From positions 1 through 44,206 of the forward strand of contig SSEL01000027.1 of NCBI GenBank assembly GCA_008012315.1: a DNA stretch of 44,206 bases, read 5' to 3'. Below are positions 22,766 to 31,585 of the stretch, piece after piece; positions within the stretch are counted from its first letter, which is position 1, and every line of letters begins with the position of its first letter. Source of the DNA: Rhodospirillaceae bacterium. Its GTDB lineage: Bacteria; Pseudomonadota; Alphaproteobacteria; Dongiales; Dongiaceae. The notes under the pieces are model-generated. The model was given only the letters and a program-made list of their open reading frames with translations. It made no database searches and had not been told where the DNA came from. The position numbers and the translations under genes are program-made.

Positions 22766-24595
22766 TTACTCGCCGGGCGCCGGCTGCAGGCTCGCCTGGG
22801 TGGCGGCGCGCTGTGGCGGCTGGTTTTGCGGGATGAAATCTTCAGGCGCGCCCGGCACGCTGTAATCATAGGCCCAGCGATAGACCGCCGGCAGTTCCTT
22901 GCCCCAATTGCCATGGCCCGGCGGCGTCTGCGGTGTCTGCCATTCCAGGGTGGTCGCCTGCCAGGGATTGGGTCCGGCGTCGCGGCCATACCGCAGGCTC
23001 CAGAGCAGATTGAAGACGAAGAGGATCTGCGCCGCGCCGACGATCAGCGCCATCACGGTGATGAATTCATTGAGCGTATGGGCCGAGGGCGGCACGAAAG
23101 CCGTCTCGCCCATCTCGTAATAGCGGCGCGGCACGCCGAGCAGGCCGAGATAATGCATCGGAAAGAAGATCAGATAGGCGCCGGCGAAGGTGACCCAGAA
23201 ATGAACCTGGCCCATCGCCTCGTTCATCATCCGGCCGGTGATCTTGGGATACCAGTGATAGATCGCGCCGAAGATCACCAGGATCGGCGCCACCCCCATC
23301 ACCATATGGAAATGCGCCACCACGAACATGGTGTCCGACAGCGGGACATCCACCACCACATTGCCGAGGAACAGGCCGGTCAGTCCGCCATTGACGAAGG
23401 TGACGATGAATCCGATCGCGAAGAGCATCGGGATCGTCAGATGGATATTGCCGCGCCACAAGGTCAGCACCCAATTATAGACCTTGATTGCGGTCGGGAT
23501 GGCGATGATCAACGTCGTCACGGCGAAGAAGAAGCCGAAGGCCGGGTTCATGCCGCTGACATACATATGATGCGCCCAGACCACGAAGCTGAGCGCACCG
23601 ATGGCGATGATCGCCCAGACCATCATGCGATAGCCGAAGATGTTCTTGCGCGCATGGGTGCTGATGAGGTCGGAGACGATGCCGAAAGCCGGCAAGGCGA
23701 CGATATAGACCTCCGGATGGCCGAAGAACCAGAAGAGATGCTGGAACAGGATCGGGCTGCCGCCGCCATATTTCAGATGCTGGCCCATCTCCACCAGGCT
23801 CGGCATGAAGAAGCTGGTGCCCAGCAGCCGATCGAACAGCATCATCACGCAGGCAACGAACAGCGCCGGGAAAGCCAGCAGCGCCATGACGGTGGCGGTG
23901 AAGATGCCCCAGACGGTCAGCGGCATGCGCATCAGGGTCATGCCGCGGGTGCGGCCCTGCAACACCGTCACGACGTAATTGAGCCCGCCCATGGTGAAGC
24001 CGGCGACGAACAGGATCAGCGAGATCAGCATCAGCAGGATGCCCGATTGCTGCCCGCCCGGCGTGCCGGAGAGAATGGCCTGCGGCGGATAGAGCGTCCA
24101 GCCCGCCCCGGTCGGCCCGCCAGGCGCGAAGAAGCTGGCGACCAGCATCAGCACCGCCAGCAGATAGACCCAGTAGCTGAGCATGTTGAGATAGGGAAAG
24201 GCCATATCCCTGGCCCCCAGCATCAGCGGGATCAGGTAATTGCCGAAGCCGCCCAGGAAGATCGCGGTGATCAGATAGATCACCATCACCATGCCGTGAA
24301 TGGTGATGAACTGGTAATAGACATTCACATCGATGAAAGCCAGGAGGCCGGGAAAGCCGAGCTGCAATCGCATCAGCCAGGACAGCACCAGCGCGACGAA
24401 ACCGATCGCCAGCGCCGTGCCCGCATATTGCAGGGCGATGATCTTGGCATCCTGGCAGAAGACATATTTCGTGATCCAGCTATGGGCGTGGTAAAGCTCG
24501 ACCTCCTTCACCTCGGCCGGCGGCGGCATGTAATCCGGCGGCACCGTGTCGGGAATGATCTGCGGGGGCGTCGGACCGCGCGGGATATCCACCAT
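22766..24595 (-). CDS. ctaD: Cytochrome c oxidase subunit I (A-type heme-copper oxidase)
   Basis: 609 residues, about twelve core helices. Ligands are all present: His100 for low-spin heme (TIHGMVM); CuB His293 with the cross-linked Tyr297 (GHPEVYI); His342 and His343 (WAHHMY); high-spin heme His430 and His428 (VAHFHMV). Proton paths look type A1: Asp130 and Asn119/Asn137 at the D-channel mouth, Glu295 in the HPEVY motif, and Lys371 (PTAIKVYNW) in the K-channel. The C-terminal 50 residues are a Pro/Gln-rich tail. The start at 24595 has AAAGGAGAG about 8 bases upstream. Second gene of the operon, 17 bases after subunit II. Confidence 0.96.
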   Translation of the reverse strand: MVDIPRGPTPPQIIPDTVPPDYMPPPAEVKEVELYHAHSWITKYVFCQDAKIIALQYAGTALAIGFVALVLSWLMRLQLGFPGLLAFIDVNVYYQFITIHGMVMVIYLITAIFLGGFGNYLIPLMLGARDMAFPYLNMLSYWVYLLAVLMLVASFFAPGGPTGAGWTLYPPQAILSGTPGGQQSGILLMLISLILFVAGFTMGGLNYVVTVLQGRTRGMTLMRMPLTVWGIFTATVMALLAFPALFVACVMMLFDRLLGTSFFMPSLVEMGQHLKYGGGSPILFQHLFWFFGHPEVYIVALPAFGIVSDLISTHARKNIFGYRMMVWAIIAIGALSFVVWAHHMYVSGMNPAFGFFFAVTTLIIAIPTAIKVYNWVLTLWRGNIHLTIPMLFAIGFIVTFVNGGLTGLFLGNVVVDVPLSDTMFVVAHFHMVMGVAPILVIFGAIYHWYPKITGRMMNEAMGQVHFWVTFAGAYLIFFPMHYLGLLGVPRRYYEMGETAFVPPSAHTLNEFITVMALIVGAAQILFVFNLLWSLRYGRDAGPNPWQATTLEWQTPQTPPGHGNWGKELPAVYRWAYDYSVPGAPEDFIPQNQPPQRAATQASLQPAPGE

Positions 24596-24612
24596 GATCC
24601 GCTCTCCTTTCC

Positions 24613-25437
24613 CTATTTCGCCGCCTGCCGGATTTTCGCCGGCGCCGTCTGCTGCAACTGCGCGAAGGTCGGTTGCTGATCCAGCCAGGCATGGAATTCC
24701 GCTTCCGGCACAACCACCACCTTGCTGCGCATATAGGCATGGCCCTGGCCGCATAATTCGGCGCAAAGCACATCGAAGGTGCCGGTGCGTGTCGGGGTGA
24801 ACCAGAAATAGGTCACCATGCCAGGGATCATATCCATCTTCGACCTGAATTCCGGCACATAGAAATCGTGCAGCACATCGACCGAGCGCAGCAGCACTTT
24901 CACCGGCTTGCCAAGCGGCACCTTCAGGTCGTCGCCCTGGATGATGACATCGTCCTGGCCATGCGGATCCTCGGCGATGAGGCCGAGCGGATTCTCATCG
25001 GTGATATGCTTGATATCGGCGGCACCCAGCTTGCCGTCCTTGCCGGGATATCGGTAGCTCCATTGCCATTGCTGGCCGACCACTTCGAAGGCGGAGGCAT
25101 CCTTCGGCACGGTGACGAACTGGTGCCAGACGATCAGGCCCGGGGCCAGCATGGCGACAACGCCAATCGCCGTCACAAGCGTCAGCCAGCCTTCCAGCCT
25201 GCGGTTCTCCGGCTCGTAATGCGCCCGCTGTTCCGGCTTGTAGCGGAAGCGATAGACGCAATAAGCGACGAACAGAACGATCGCGGTGAAGACGACGCCG
25301 GTGATCCAGAAGGTGATGGTGATCGTGTGGTCGATATATTCCCAGTTCGAGGCAATCGGCGTCCAATACCAGGGGCTGACCAGATGGAACAGCACTGATC
25401 CGACGGCAATCAGCAGCAGCAGCACGACGATCTTCAT
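24613..25437 (-). CDS. ctaC: Cytochrome c oxidase subunit II (CuA)
   Basis: 274 residues. Three hydrophobic segments at about 3-19, 42-62 and 86-105 (the first may be cleaved) are followed by a periplasmic cupredoxin domain. CuA ligands are complete: His190 (VLHDFYVP), Cys225, Glu227, Cys229, His233 and Met236 (CAELCGQGHAYM). The aromatic cytochrome c docking strip is GQQWQWSYRY (121-130). No C-terminal heme c motif (CxxCH) exists, so it is not a caa3 type. The start at 25437 has AAGGA 9 bases upstream; an ATG at 25446 is the alternative. First gene of the operon, so the promoter lies in the long region upstream. Confidence 0.95.
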   Translation of the reverse strand: MKIVVLLLLIAVGSVLFHLVSPWYWTPIASNWEYIDHTITITFWITGVVFTAIVLFVAYCVYRFRYKPEQRAHYEPENRRLEGWLTLVTAIGVVAMLAPGLIVWHQFVTVPKDASAFEVVGQQWQWSYRYPGKDGKLGAADIKHITDENPLGLIAEDPHGQDDVIIQGDDLKVPLGKPVKVLLRSVDVLHDFYVPEFRSKMDMIPGMVTYFWFTPTRTGTFDVLCAELCGQGHAYMRSKVVVVPEAEFHAWLDQQPTFAQLQQTAPAKIRQAAK

Positions 25438-26194
25438 TTCCAGCATCCTTGCCCGGCCATTCTTGTCCACCGGCAATGAACGGCATCCGCAACGACGCGC
25501 CCGGTCACATGGGGCAGGGCAAGTCGCTGCAGCGAATGAAGTCTCGCGTGACGGCGTCAACCAGGAGGAGGCGCCGGGACCGGGTCCGGGCGTAACGAGT
25601 GCAATTCTCGACCCGGTGGGCGCGGCCCTATGCGGAGTCTTCAGGGCGGCCAAAGATGCCGCCTTGCGCGAACCGGGCCGCATCTCACTCCATGGCGGCC
25701 GACACGCTCACAAAAGCCATTGCCGTAGGCCGCGCCATTCAACCGCTCTTGGATGTCGTGATGGTCCTGAGCGTCTCGGCGCTGCGGTTGCAACCTTCCC
25801 GGTGCATGCCTGCTTCGGCCGCCACCCTTGCAACCGCCGGTCTCAATCGAGCTACGGCTCTGGCGATAATCTTGAGGTAGCCCTGGGCGCTTTGTCAACT
25901 TTGGCGAAATTGCCGATTGTATCGCAATGCAAAACGGCACCGCTGGATTGCCGACGATGCCGTTGAGCTGGATCACAATCCTGCCGGCGAAAGGCGATTA
26001 AGCCCGCACTATATTTCCGCGGTCGTTCTGCGCGAATTGTCCTTACGCCTCGTGCCCTGGATCGGTTGGGCCTGGCTGCTCGTCGCGTTCGGTCTGGCGG
26101 TGCACCGCCATCGGGATGAATTGATGGCGTGACGGCGGACAAACCGCCGCCACGGGCGTATCTTCACGGCGACACAGCCGCGAGAGGATTTGCC
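25438..26194. other. 757-bp intergenic region, no assured gene
   Basis: Contains the promoter of the cox operon (minus) and of the DUF1330 gene (plus). Most frames are Ala/Arg-rich noise. A plus-strand frame ending at 26132 codes for a tail with one possible membrane helix (LVPWIGWAWLLVAFGLAV). It lacks a start with a ribosome-binding site and may be a remnant. At 25963-25976 TTGAGCTGGATCAC matches 8 of 10 fixed bases of the FNR/FixK box, but its spacing to a TATATT at 26010 fits neither usual class. Confidence 0.35.
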
Positions 26195-26485
26195 ATGAAA
26201 GCCTATTGCATCGTCTATGAGACCGTCGATGACCCGGAGGGCTTCGAGGAATATCGGACACAAGTCATGCCCACCATCGAAGCCTATGGCGGCAAGTTCC
26301 TGGTGCGCGGCGGCAGCTTTACCGCCCTCGAAGGCGAAATGCCGTTCCAGCGCATCGCCATGCTGGAATTCCCCTCCCGCAAGGCCGCCGAGGACTGGTA
26401 TCACTCCGCCGAATATCAGCGCATCCTGCCCCTGCGGCTGAAATCGAGCCGCTGCCAGTTCATCGTCGCGGAGGGCGTGGCTTAG
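26195..26485 (+). CDS. DUF1330-family protein (dimeric alpha-beta barrel)
   Basis: 96 residues, full length for the family. Motifs: MKAYCIVYETVDDPEGFEEY (1-20), EAYGGKFLVRGGSFTALEGE (about 31-50) and IAMLEFPSRKAAEDWYHSAEY (about 57-77), all typical of DUF1330, a ferredoxin-like fold related to EthD and antibiotic monooxygenases. No catalytic residue is established. GAGAGGA is 7 bases upstream of the ATG at 26195. It meets the ureohydrolase gene head-on with one base between stops. Confidence 0.9.
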   Translation: MKAYCIVYETVDDPEGFEEYRTQVMPTIEAYGGKFLVRGGSFTALEGEMPFQRIAMLEFPSRKAAEDWYHSAEYQRILPLRLKSSRCQFIVAEGVA

Positions 26486-26486
26486 A

Positions 26487-27455
26487 TCAGCGCCAGCGGT
26501 GCCGCATGGCGCCGATCAGGTTGATGAACAGCCGGCCCGCCGTGATCGAGGTGAGCTGATTGGTGAAATCGAAGCTCGGCGCGATCTCGACGATATCCAT
26601 TCCGACAACCGGGCCGCGCTCCGCCAGGCGCTTTAGCAGGCGCTTGACCTGTTCCGGCCTGACCCCGCCCGGCACGGGGCCCATGACGCCGGGCATGAAG
26701 GCGGGATCGAGCCCGTCGGCATCGATTGTCACGAAGAAGCTGCGATCGCGCGGCAGATCGTCGATGATCGCATCGATGCCCCGCTCGTGCAGTTCTTCGG
26801 CCGGCACCAGATGCGAGCCATAGGCGCGGGCCGCCTCCACCTCGCCGCGCCGGGCACTGCCGGTGCCGCGCAGCCCGATCTGCGTCATGCCGGCGATCCA
26901 GGGCAATTCGCTGGCGCGCCGCAAGGGGCTGCTATAGCCCCGCCTCACGCCGGCGACCTCGTCGCGCCAATCGAGATGCGCATCGATATGCACGATGTAG
27001 ATCGGCCGCTGCAGCACCTCCATCCCCTGCAGCAGCGGGATCGTCACGCCGTGATCGCCGCCGATCGCGAGCACCATCGCGCCGCTGGACCAGAGCCGAC
27101 GGGCGGCTTCGGTCACGCGCTGGAAATGCGCATCGAAAGGCTCGTCGCCCCAGACCAGGTTGCCGATATCGATGCAACGCGGCGGCAGGCATTCCAGCAA
27201 CGGCGCGCTAAGATCGAAATCCCAACGCTCGGGACCGTCGCAGAACTGGCCGGACTGGCCGCGCACGACATCCGGCGCGCGCGCCTGATCATTCGGGCAA
27301 GGATCATTCGGATAAGGCTCGCTCTGCGGAATGCCAATGATGGCAATATCGGCCTGCCAGTCCGCCGGGTTTGTCACCACCGGCCAGTCGAGAAAAGCGC
27401 GCTTTGGCGCTTCGGAGCGAAAATCCTGCAACAGATCACGCGACGTATCCGGCAT
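26487..27455 (-). CDS. Agmatinase/guanidinobutyrase-family ureohydrolase
   Basis: 322 residues. Manganese ligands are seen in GGDH (His135), DAHLD (Asp158, His160, Asp162) and TIDADGLDPAFMPG (about 243-256). This is the full binuclear Mn site of the arginase/agmatinase superfamily, which splits urea from guanidino compounds. GPVPGG after the last motif fits agmatinases. The N-terminus (1-60) is divergent and contains a short duplicated NDPCPNDQ stretch. GGGAGG stands 8 bases before the ATG. The polyamine link with the PotD-like proteins at 11-15 kb is suggestive only; exact substrate (agmatine, guanidinobutyrate or other) is undetermined. Confidence 0.9.
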   Translation of the reverse strand: MPDTSRDLLQDFRSEAPKRAFLDWPVVTNPADWQADIAIIGIPQSEPYPNDPCPNDQARAPDVVRGQSGQFCDGPERWDFDLSAPLLECLPPRCIDIGNLVWGDEPFDAHFQRVTEAARRLWSSGAMVLAIGGDHGVTIPLLQGMEVLQRPIYIVHIDAHLDWRDEVAGVRRGYSSPLRRASELPWIAGMTQIGLRGTGSARRGEVEAARAYGSHLVPAEELHERGIDAIIDDLPRDRSFFVTIDADGLDPAFMPGVMGPVPGGVRPEQVKRLLKRLAERGPVVGMDIVEIAPSFDFTNQLTSITAGRLFINLIGAMRHRWR

Positions 27456-27528
27456 GTGGTGGCCTCCCAGGATGGTCGTGGTACTTTACACGATAGCGAC
27501 ATGCCGGGATTTTGCCGGAATGCGGCTT

Positions 27529-28197
27529 CTAAGCCAAACGCGGCAACCCCTCGCGCAGCTTCTCCAGCTTCTGCACCGCGAGCCACCAACGCGACAGGCG
27601 TACCGACCGCGCGAGACAGGCAGGACCGAGATCCGTTTGCATGAGATGATGCAGGATCGGCATCAGCAGGAGATCGGCCAGGCGCGGCTGGTCGTCGATC
27701 AGGAAATCCGCGTGGTCGCCATCATGGCAGAGATAGGAAAGCTGTTCGAGCAGCGTCAGGCAATCCTGCTGCTTAACCACGGCAGCGGTCAGCTTTTCGA
27801 CATCGGGCCGGCCGCCGAGATGCGGCACGAAGACGCGCTGCGCCACCACGCCGCCGATGGTCGCGGGATGCAGGTGATCGCGGATCAGGCTCATGATCTG
27901 CCACATCAGGGCCTTCAGGCGCGGCGTCGGCGGCTGGAGCGCCATACCCTTCATTTCCGAGCCGATGGCGTCGATATAGAGCAGTATCGCCTCGGTATCG
28001 TGCAGCGACAATCCGTCATGCAGCAAGGTCGGCGGCTGCGAGACGAAATAAGGCAGCAGGTCCGTCATGCGCGCGCCATCCAGGCGGTGCAGATCCGGTT
28101 CGACGAAATCATGCGGCAGATCAAGGGCGAGCATCGCCAGACGGGCGCTGCTCACCATTGTGCTATGCGCCGGTCCGTAAAGGGTCGGGTCCCCCAT
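27529..28197 (-). CDS. Glutathione S-transferase family protein
   Basis: 222 residues with the two-domain GST layout. The N-terminal thioredoxin-like domain has LYGPAHSTMVSSARLAMLAL (about 5-24), PPTLLHDGLSLHDTEAILLYI (about 56-76), and the cis-Pro and SLHDTEAI glutathione-binding motif. The C-terminal helical domain contains DDQPRLADLLLMPILHHL (about 166-183), the N-capping box. The catalytic Ser/Cys position at the first helix is HSTMVSS. GST class is not clear. The ATG at 28197 is chosen because the fold starts directly there; AAGGAA lies 11 bases upstream. Confidence 0.88.
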   Translation of the reverse strand: MGDPTLYGPAHSTMVSSARLAMLALDLPHDFVEPDLHRLDGARMTDLLPYFVSQPPTLLHDGLSLHDTEAILLYIDAIGSEMKGMALQPPTPRLKALMWQIMSLIRDHLHPATIGGVVAQRVFVPHLGGRPDVEKLTAAVVKQQDCLTLLEQLSYLCHDGDHADFLIDDQPRLADLLLMPILHHLMQTDLGPACLARSVRLSRWWLAVQKLEKLREGLPRLA

Positions 28198-28571
28198 TTG
28201 CCCGCCAATTCCTTCTGCAACCCAGCAAACCGACCGTCCGTCGCGATGCTTCGGCCGATCCCCGGAAATCCCGCGCCAAGGATTTGACCCTTGTGGGCGA
28301 TCCTTGCTGGGGCCCATCCTTGCATGATGGGGGAGCCTGCCAAAGCTGTGATCGCCGGAACGATCATCGCTATGATATGATCCGAGAAGCCTGAAGCGGT
28401 CAAGGTGAGAGCGGTCGGCCCAACGCCGAATACCGGGTGCCAATTGCCCGATACCAATTGCCCGGCCCCAATATGCGGTGCGCGCAATCCGGCCCAGGGA
28501 AACCGCATCATCCAGAGCCGACCGGTCAACCGGCCGTCCGGCCGCCGCGCAACGGACGTAAAGGTGCCGCA
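28198..28571. other. Divergent intergenic region with an 11-bp direct repeat
   Basis: 374 bases between the GST gene (minus) and a small unknown gene (plus). CCAATTGCCCG occurs twice, at 28440-28450 and 28454-28464, three bases apart. This may be a tandem protein-binding site or slippage. TATGATATGATC at 28371-28382 is the only promoter-like element. No gene is seen. Confidence 0.4.
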
Positions 28572-28880
28572 ATGTCGGATTTCAATTTTCTTACCATCTG
28601 CAAGCCCGGCACGATCCTGCACACCCGCGACCGGCGCGAAGTGCGCGTCACTGAGATCGATCGTCAACGCGGCATCATCAGCGGATCCGTCCAGATGATG
28701 GGTCCTTGCCGCTGGCGGTCCGATGGGCGCTTCGCCGATGCACCCGCCGGCGCCGCCGGGCCGCTCGATCTCGTTGCACCGGCCGACCGGCCCTCGCCGC
28801 CCTCGCCGGATGACAGCAAGCGCGCCTCTCTTCAAGAGGCCTTACAGGACCCCACCAATCGCGGCTATTGCTGCGACTGA
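28572..28880 (+). CDS. Small protein of unknown function
   Basis: 102 residues; family not recognised. The N-terminal half (MSDFNFLTICKPGTILHTRD, then REVRVTEIDRQRGIISGSV) looks like a small beta-rich domain. The middle is Pro/Ala-rich and the end is CCD with two adjacent cysteines (NRGYCCD) that could bind metal or form a disulfide. The start at 28572 follows AAAGGTG 7 bases upstream and fits the start of plausible sequence. No signal peptide. It converges with the histidine kinase gene, 43 bases away. Confidence 0.6.
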   Translation: MSDFNFLTICKPGTILHTRDRREVRVTEIDRQRGIISGSVQMMGPCRWRSDGRFADAPAGAAGPLDLVAPADRPSPPSPDDSKRASLQEALQDPTNRGYCCD

Positions 28881-28923
28881 GACCGTCTTGCCGCTCACGC
28901 CGCGGCGCCAAAAGACAAGGCGC

Positions 28924-31020
28924 TTATAAACGCGGCGGGAACATGGGATTGCCAATGCGGTCGCCCGGCCGCTCGGTGGATGCAGGGCGATTCTGCTGGT
29001 CCAGGATCGTCGCCGTGACGACGGTGCCGTGATTGACCTCGCTCTCGATCTGCAATCTGCCGCCATGCAGCTCGCAAATCCCCTTGACGATCGGCAGACC
29101 GAGACCGGTCCCTTCATAGCGCCGGGCGAGATTGCTATCGATCTGCCCGAAGGGTGAAAGCGCCGTCTCGACATCCTTCGCCGAAATGCCGATGCCGGAA
29201 TCCCGGATCACGAAGGCAACGCCATACGGCACCGGATGACAGGACAATTCCACCGCCCCGCCGGCCGGCGTGAATTTCACGGCGTTGCTGAGCAGGTTGA
29301 TCAGGATCTGCTTCAGGGCGCGCCGGTCGGCATGCAACAGCAACGTCTCCGACGGCAGCGTCACGGTGAAGCTCAACTCGCCACTTTCGGCCCGCGGCCG
29401 GATCAGGCGCGCCACGCTCTCCATGAGATCGCGGCAATCCATCGGTTCGACCCGCAATTCGAACTTGCCGGCTTCGATCTTCGACAGATCGAGAATGTCG
29501 TTGATCAGGCTGAGCAGATGCAAACCGCTGGATTTGATATCGACGACATAGCTGCGGTAGCGCTCATTGGCCAGGGGACCGAAGAGCTCGGCTTCCAGCA
29601 CCTCGGAAAAGCCGATGATGGCATTCAACGGCGTGCGCAGTTCATGGCTGACATTGGCCAGGAATTCCGATTTCGCGCGGTTCGCCAATACCGCCTGTTC
29701 CCAGGCCTTGACCAGTTCCCGCTCATAATGCTTGGACTGCGTCATGTCGCGGGAGATGCTGATGAAGCCGCCGATATCGGGGACCTCCAGGCGCCGCACC
29801 TCGATGGTCTTGCCGTGCCCCTGCCACAGCCAGCGGCCGCTCGACATGGTGTCGCGCGGATGGATCTCCGTCACATTGGGCTCCTGGCTCGCCAGGTGGA
29901 AGCCGCCTTGCGCCAGCGTCCAATCCATCATGTCGGTCATGCGCCGGCCATGCCGCAGCATCCCCGGCGGCATGCTCCAGATACGGCCATAAGCGGCATT
30001 CCAAAGCAGCAGCCGGCCGTCCTCATCGAAGACGATGATGCCGTCATCGATGCCTTCCATGGTCGAGTGCCAGAGCTTCAGATTGTTGGCGATGCGCCGG
30101 TTCTTCGCATCGATGGTCGCCAGATAGACCTGCGCCCGATGCTGCGCATTGCTGATCTGCCACATCGCCAATCCGGCCAGCAAGGCCATGACGATGACCA
30201 CGATGCTGATCTGCGGCGTCAACCGGGTCAGGGTCGCCTGGCCGGGAGCCGGCGGTTGCCAGGCGATGCTGCCGATATGCCGGCCGTCGAAGGAGATCAG
30301 CGGCACCTTCGCCGTCTTGGCGGGATCCTTGCTGTTCAGTTCGGCACCGGATACGCCCATGGCGCTGCCGATCGCATCCAGGTTATGGGCGTCGAGCAGC
30401 CTGAGAAAGACCATGACCGAGCGCTCGTCCTCGCGCGGGATTCCCGGTTCGGTGAAAGGCAGGATCGGCGCCACCGATGCCAGGCAGGGCATATCGCCGA
30501 TCTGGACGATGCCGTAACTCGCTTCCGGTGCGGTCGGGTTCTGCTGGCGGGCCCGCTCGATCAGCCGACCGAGGCCGCCCGTCGTTTCCTGCAGGATATC
30601 CGGCGGGGCAAGCTCGCCACGCCAGTAACCGTAGCGCATGGCGCCATCGGGCCCCACCACCAGCGCACCCTGCACCGGTTTGCCGGGCCCCATGACGGTG
30701 GCATTGCCAAGATTGGCTTCCGACCATTCGGGTGAATAATGCAGCGCCAGGTTCTCATAGGCTTCATCCCACCAGGCATAATCAAGCGTGGTGGTGCCCA
30801 GTTGCTGTCCGGCGGCGGAAAGAACGGCGGCAAATTGTACCTGGGACAGATTGCGCGCCTCAAGGTTCTGCTCTTCGGCGCCGCGAACCAGCAGGATGAC
30901 GATCGCCGCCAGGCCGGCGAGGCACAACAGCGCGACGACGACGATCGACCGCCAGCGCCGCCGCGGCGGCACCAAGCGAAGCGGTGTCGTCTCCGCGCCG
31001 CGCGACGCCTCGACATCCAT
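28924..31020 (-). CDS. Membrane sensor histidine kinase (CHASE4-PAS-HisKA-HATPase)
   Basis: 698 residues from the ATG at 31020. Short basic lead, TM1 at about 25-46, then a periplasmic CHASE4 sensor (DYAWWDEAYENLALHY at 80-95, the domain's signature) to about 268, and TM2 at about 271-288. A PAS domain follows at about 313-425 (GIDDGIIVFDEDGRLLLWN). HisKA has the phosphoacceptor His459 (NVSHELRTPLN), and the ATPase has N box INLLSNAVKF and G boxes DSGIGIS and GTGLGLPIVK. No receiver domain and no neighbouring response regulator, so it is an orphan kinase. The frame stays open upstream to a TTG at 31243-31245, which would add 75 polar residues; a longer form cannot be excluded. Confidence 0.9.
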   Translation of the reverse strand: MDVEASRGAETTPLRLVPPRRRWRSIVVVALLCLAGLAAIVILLVRGAEEQNLEARNLSQVQFAAVLSAAGQQLGTTTLDYAWWDEAYENLALHYSPEWSEANLGNATVMGPGKPVQGALVVGPDGAMRYGYWRGELAPPDILQETTGGLGRLIERARQQNPTAPEASYGIVQIGDMPCLASVAPILPFTEPGIPREDERSVMVFLRLLDAHNLDAIGSAMGVSGAELNSKDPAKTAKVPLISFDGRHIGSIAWQPPAPGQATLTRLTPQISIVVIVMALLAGLAMWQISNAQHRAQVYLATIDAKNRRIANNLKLWHSTMEGIDDGIIVFDEDGRLLLWNAAYGRIWSMPPGMLRHGRRMTDMMDWTLAQGGFHLASQEPNVTEIHPRDTMSSGRWLWQGHGKTIEVRRLEVPDIGGFISISRDMTQSKHYERELVKAWEQAVLANRAKSEFLANVSHELRTPLNAIIGFSEVLEAELFGPLANERYRSYVVDIKSSGLHLLSLINDILDLSKIEAGKFELRVEPMDCRDLMESVARLIRPRAESGELSFTVTLPSETLLLHADRRALKQILINLLSNAVKFTPAGGAVELSCHPVPYGVAFVIRDSGIGISAKDVETALSPFGQIDSNLARRYEGTGLGLPIVKGICELHGGRLQIESEVNHGTVVTATILDQQNRPASTERPGDRIGNPMFPPRL

Positions 31021-31550
31021 GCCGATGACGCCACCGCCAAGCGCCTCCCGAATAGCCGAGGCACCAACCTGCCCTTCCGTCTTTTCGCTTTCACCCCACG
31101 AGGGCAGCGAATCGTCCCCGCTTTGTCCATTCCCGACTGACTCCTTCTGGCGGGACCCTTCGTCAGTCGGCCTCTTACCGCTGGGCTGGCTTGCCGGTCC
31201 GGCATATCCTATACCTCTTCCCCCATTTTCAGCCGCACCGGCCAACTCTCCCGGGCCATCGTCATGGCGACTCGATTTTCGGTATACAGTATGCGACAGG
31301 ACGCCGCGCTATTCTGCCCGCCATCTCATGAAAGCGGAATAGCAACCCATTCTTCGGCCCTCGTGCAGCGCGACCATTCATCCACTCCAGGTCTCAAAGC
31401 GACGTTTGCTAGCGTAATGCCGCCAGGGCCGACGGCGCATTCGATGTTATGCAAACAACCGACTCGTCTAATTGGTCAAATTGACGCAGGTCATGTGGTT
31501 TTCCTATAGCAGAGTCAATTATTTGCATGGCTTTTTCCAAGGTTTAATTC
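31021..31550. other. Region upstream of the kinase gene and small RNA gene
   Basis: 31021-31245 is open in the kinase frame. From about 31246 to 31550 no gene is apparent and the sequence is more AT-rich than the average (for example TTATGCAAACAACC and CAATTATTTGCATGG). It should carry the kinase promoter on the minus strand. Confidence 0.35.
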
Positions 31551-31579
31551 TTGACATTTCGCGCCTGCAACATCATTTT
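31551..31579 (+). promoter_or_regulatory. Sigma-70-type promoter of the small RNA
   Basis: A consensus -35 TTGACA (31551-31556), a 17-base spacer and a -10-like CATTTT (31574-31579). Transcription would start at about 31586, which coincides with the first stem of the RNA. Confidence 0.65.
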
Positions 31580-31585
31580 CTGCAC

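Noticed and set aside
22826..24679. Long plus-strand frame opposite the subunit I gene
   Set aside because: His/Asp/Gln-rich antisense shadow of conserved membrane-protein codons.
25963..25976. FNR/FixK-like box TTGAGCTGGATCAC
   Set aside because: Two of ten fixed positions differ and the distance to the nearest -10-like TATATT fits neither class of FNR promoter; no downstream gene is clear.
25917..26132. Short frame ending in a possible membrane helix
   Set aside because: No start codon with a ribosome-binding site; composition of the first half is ordinary noise. Mentioned only in the gap entry.
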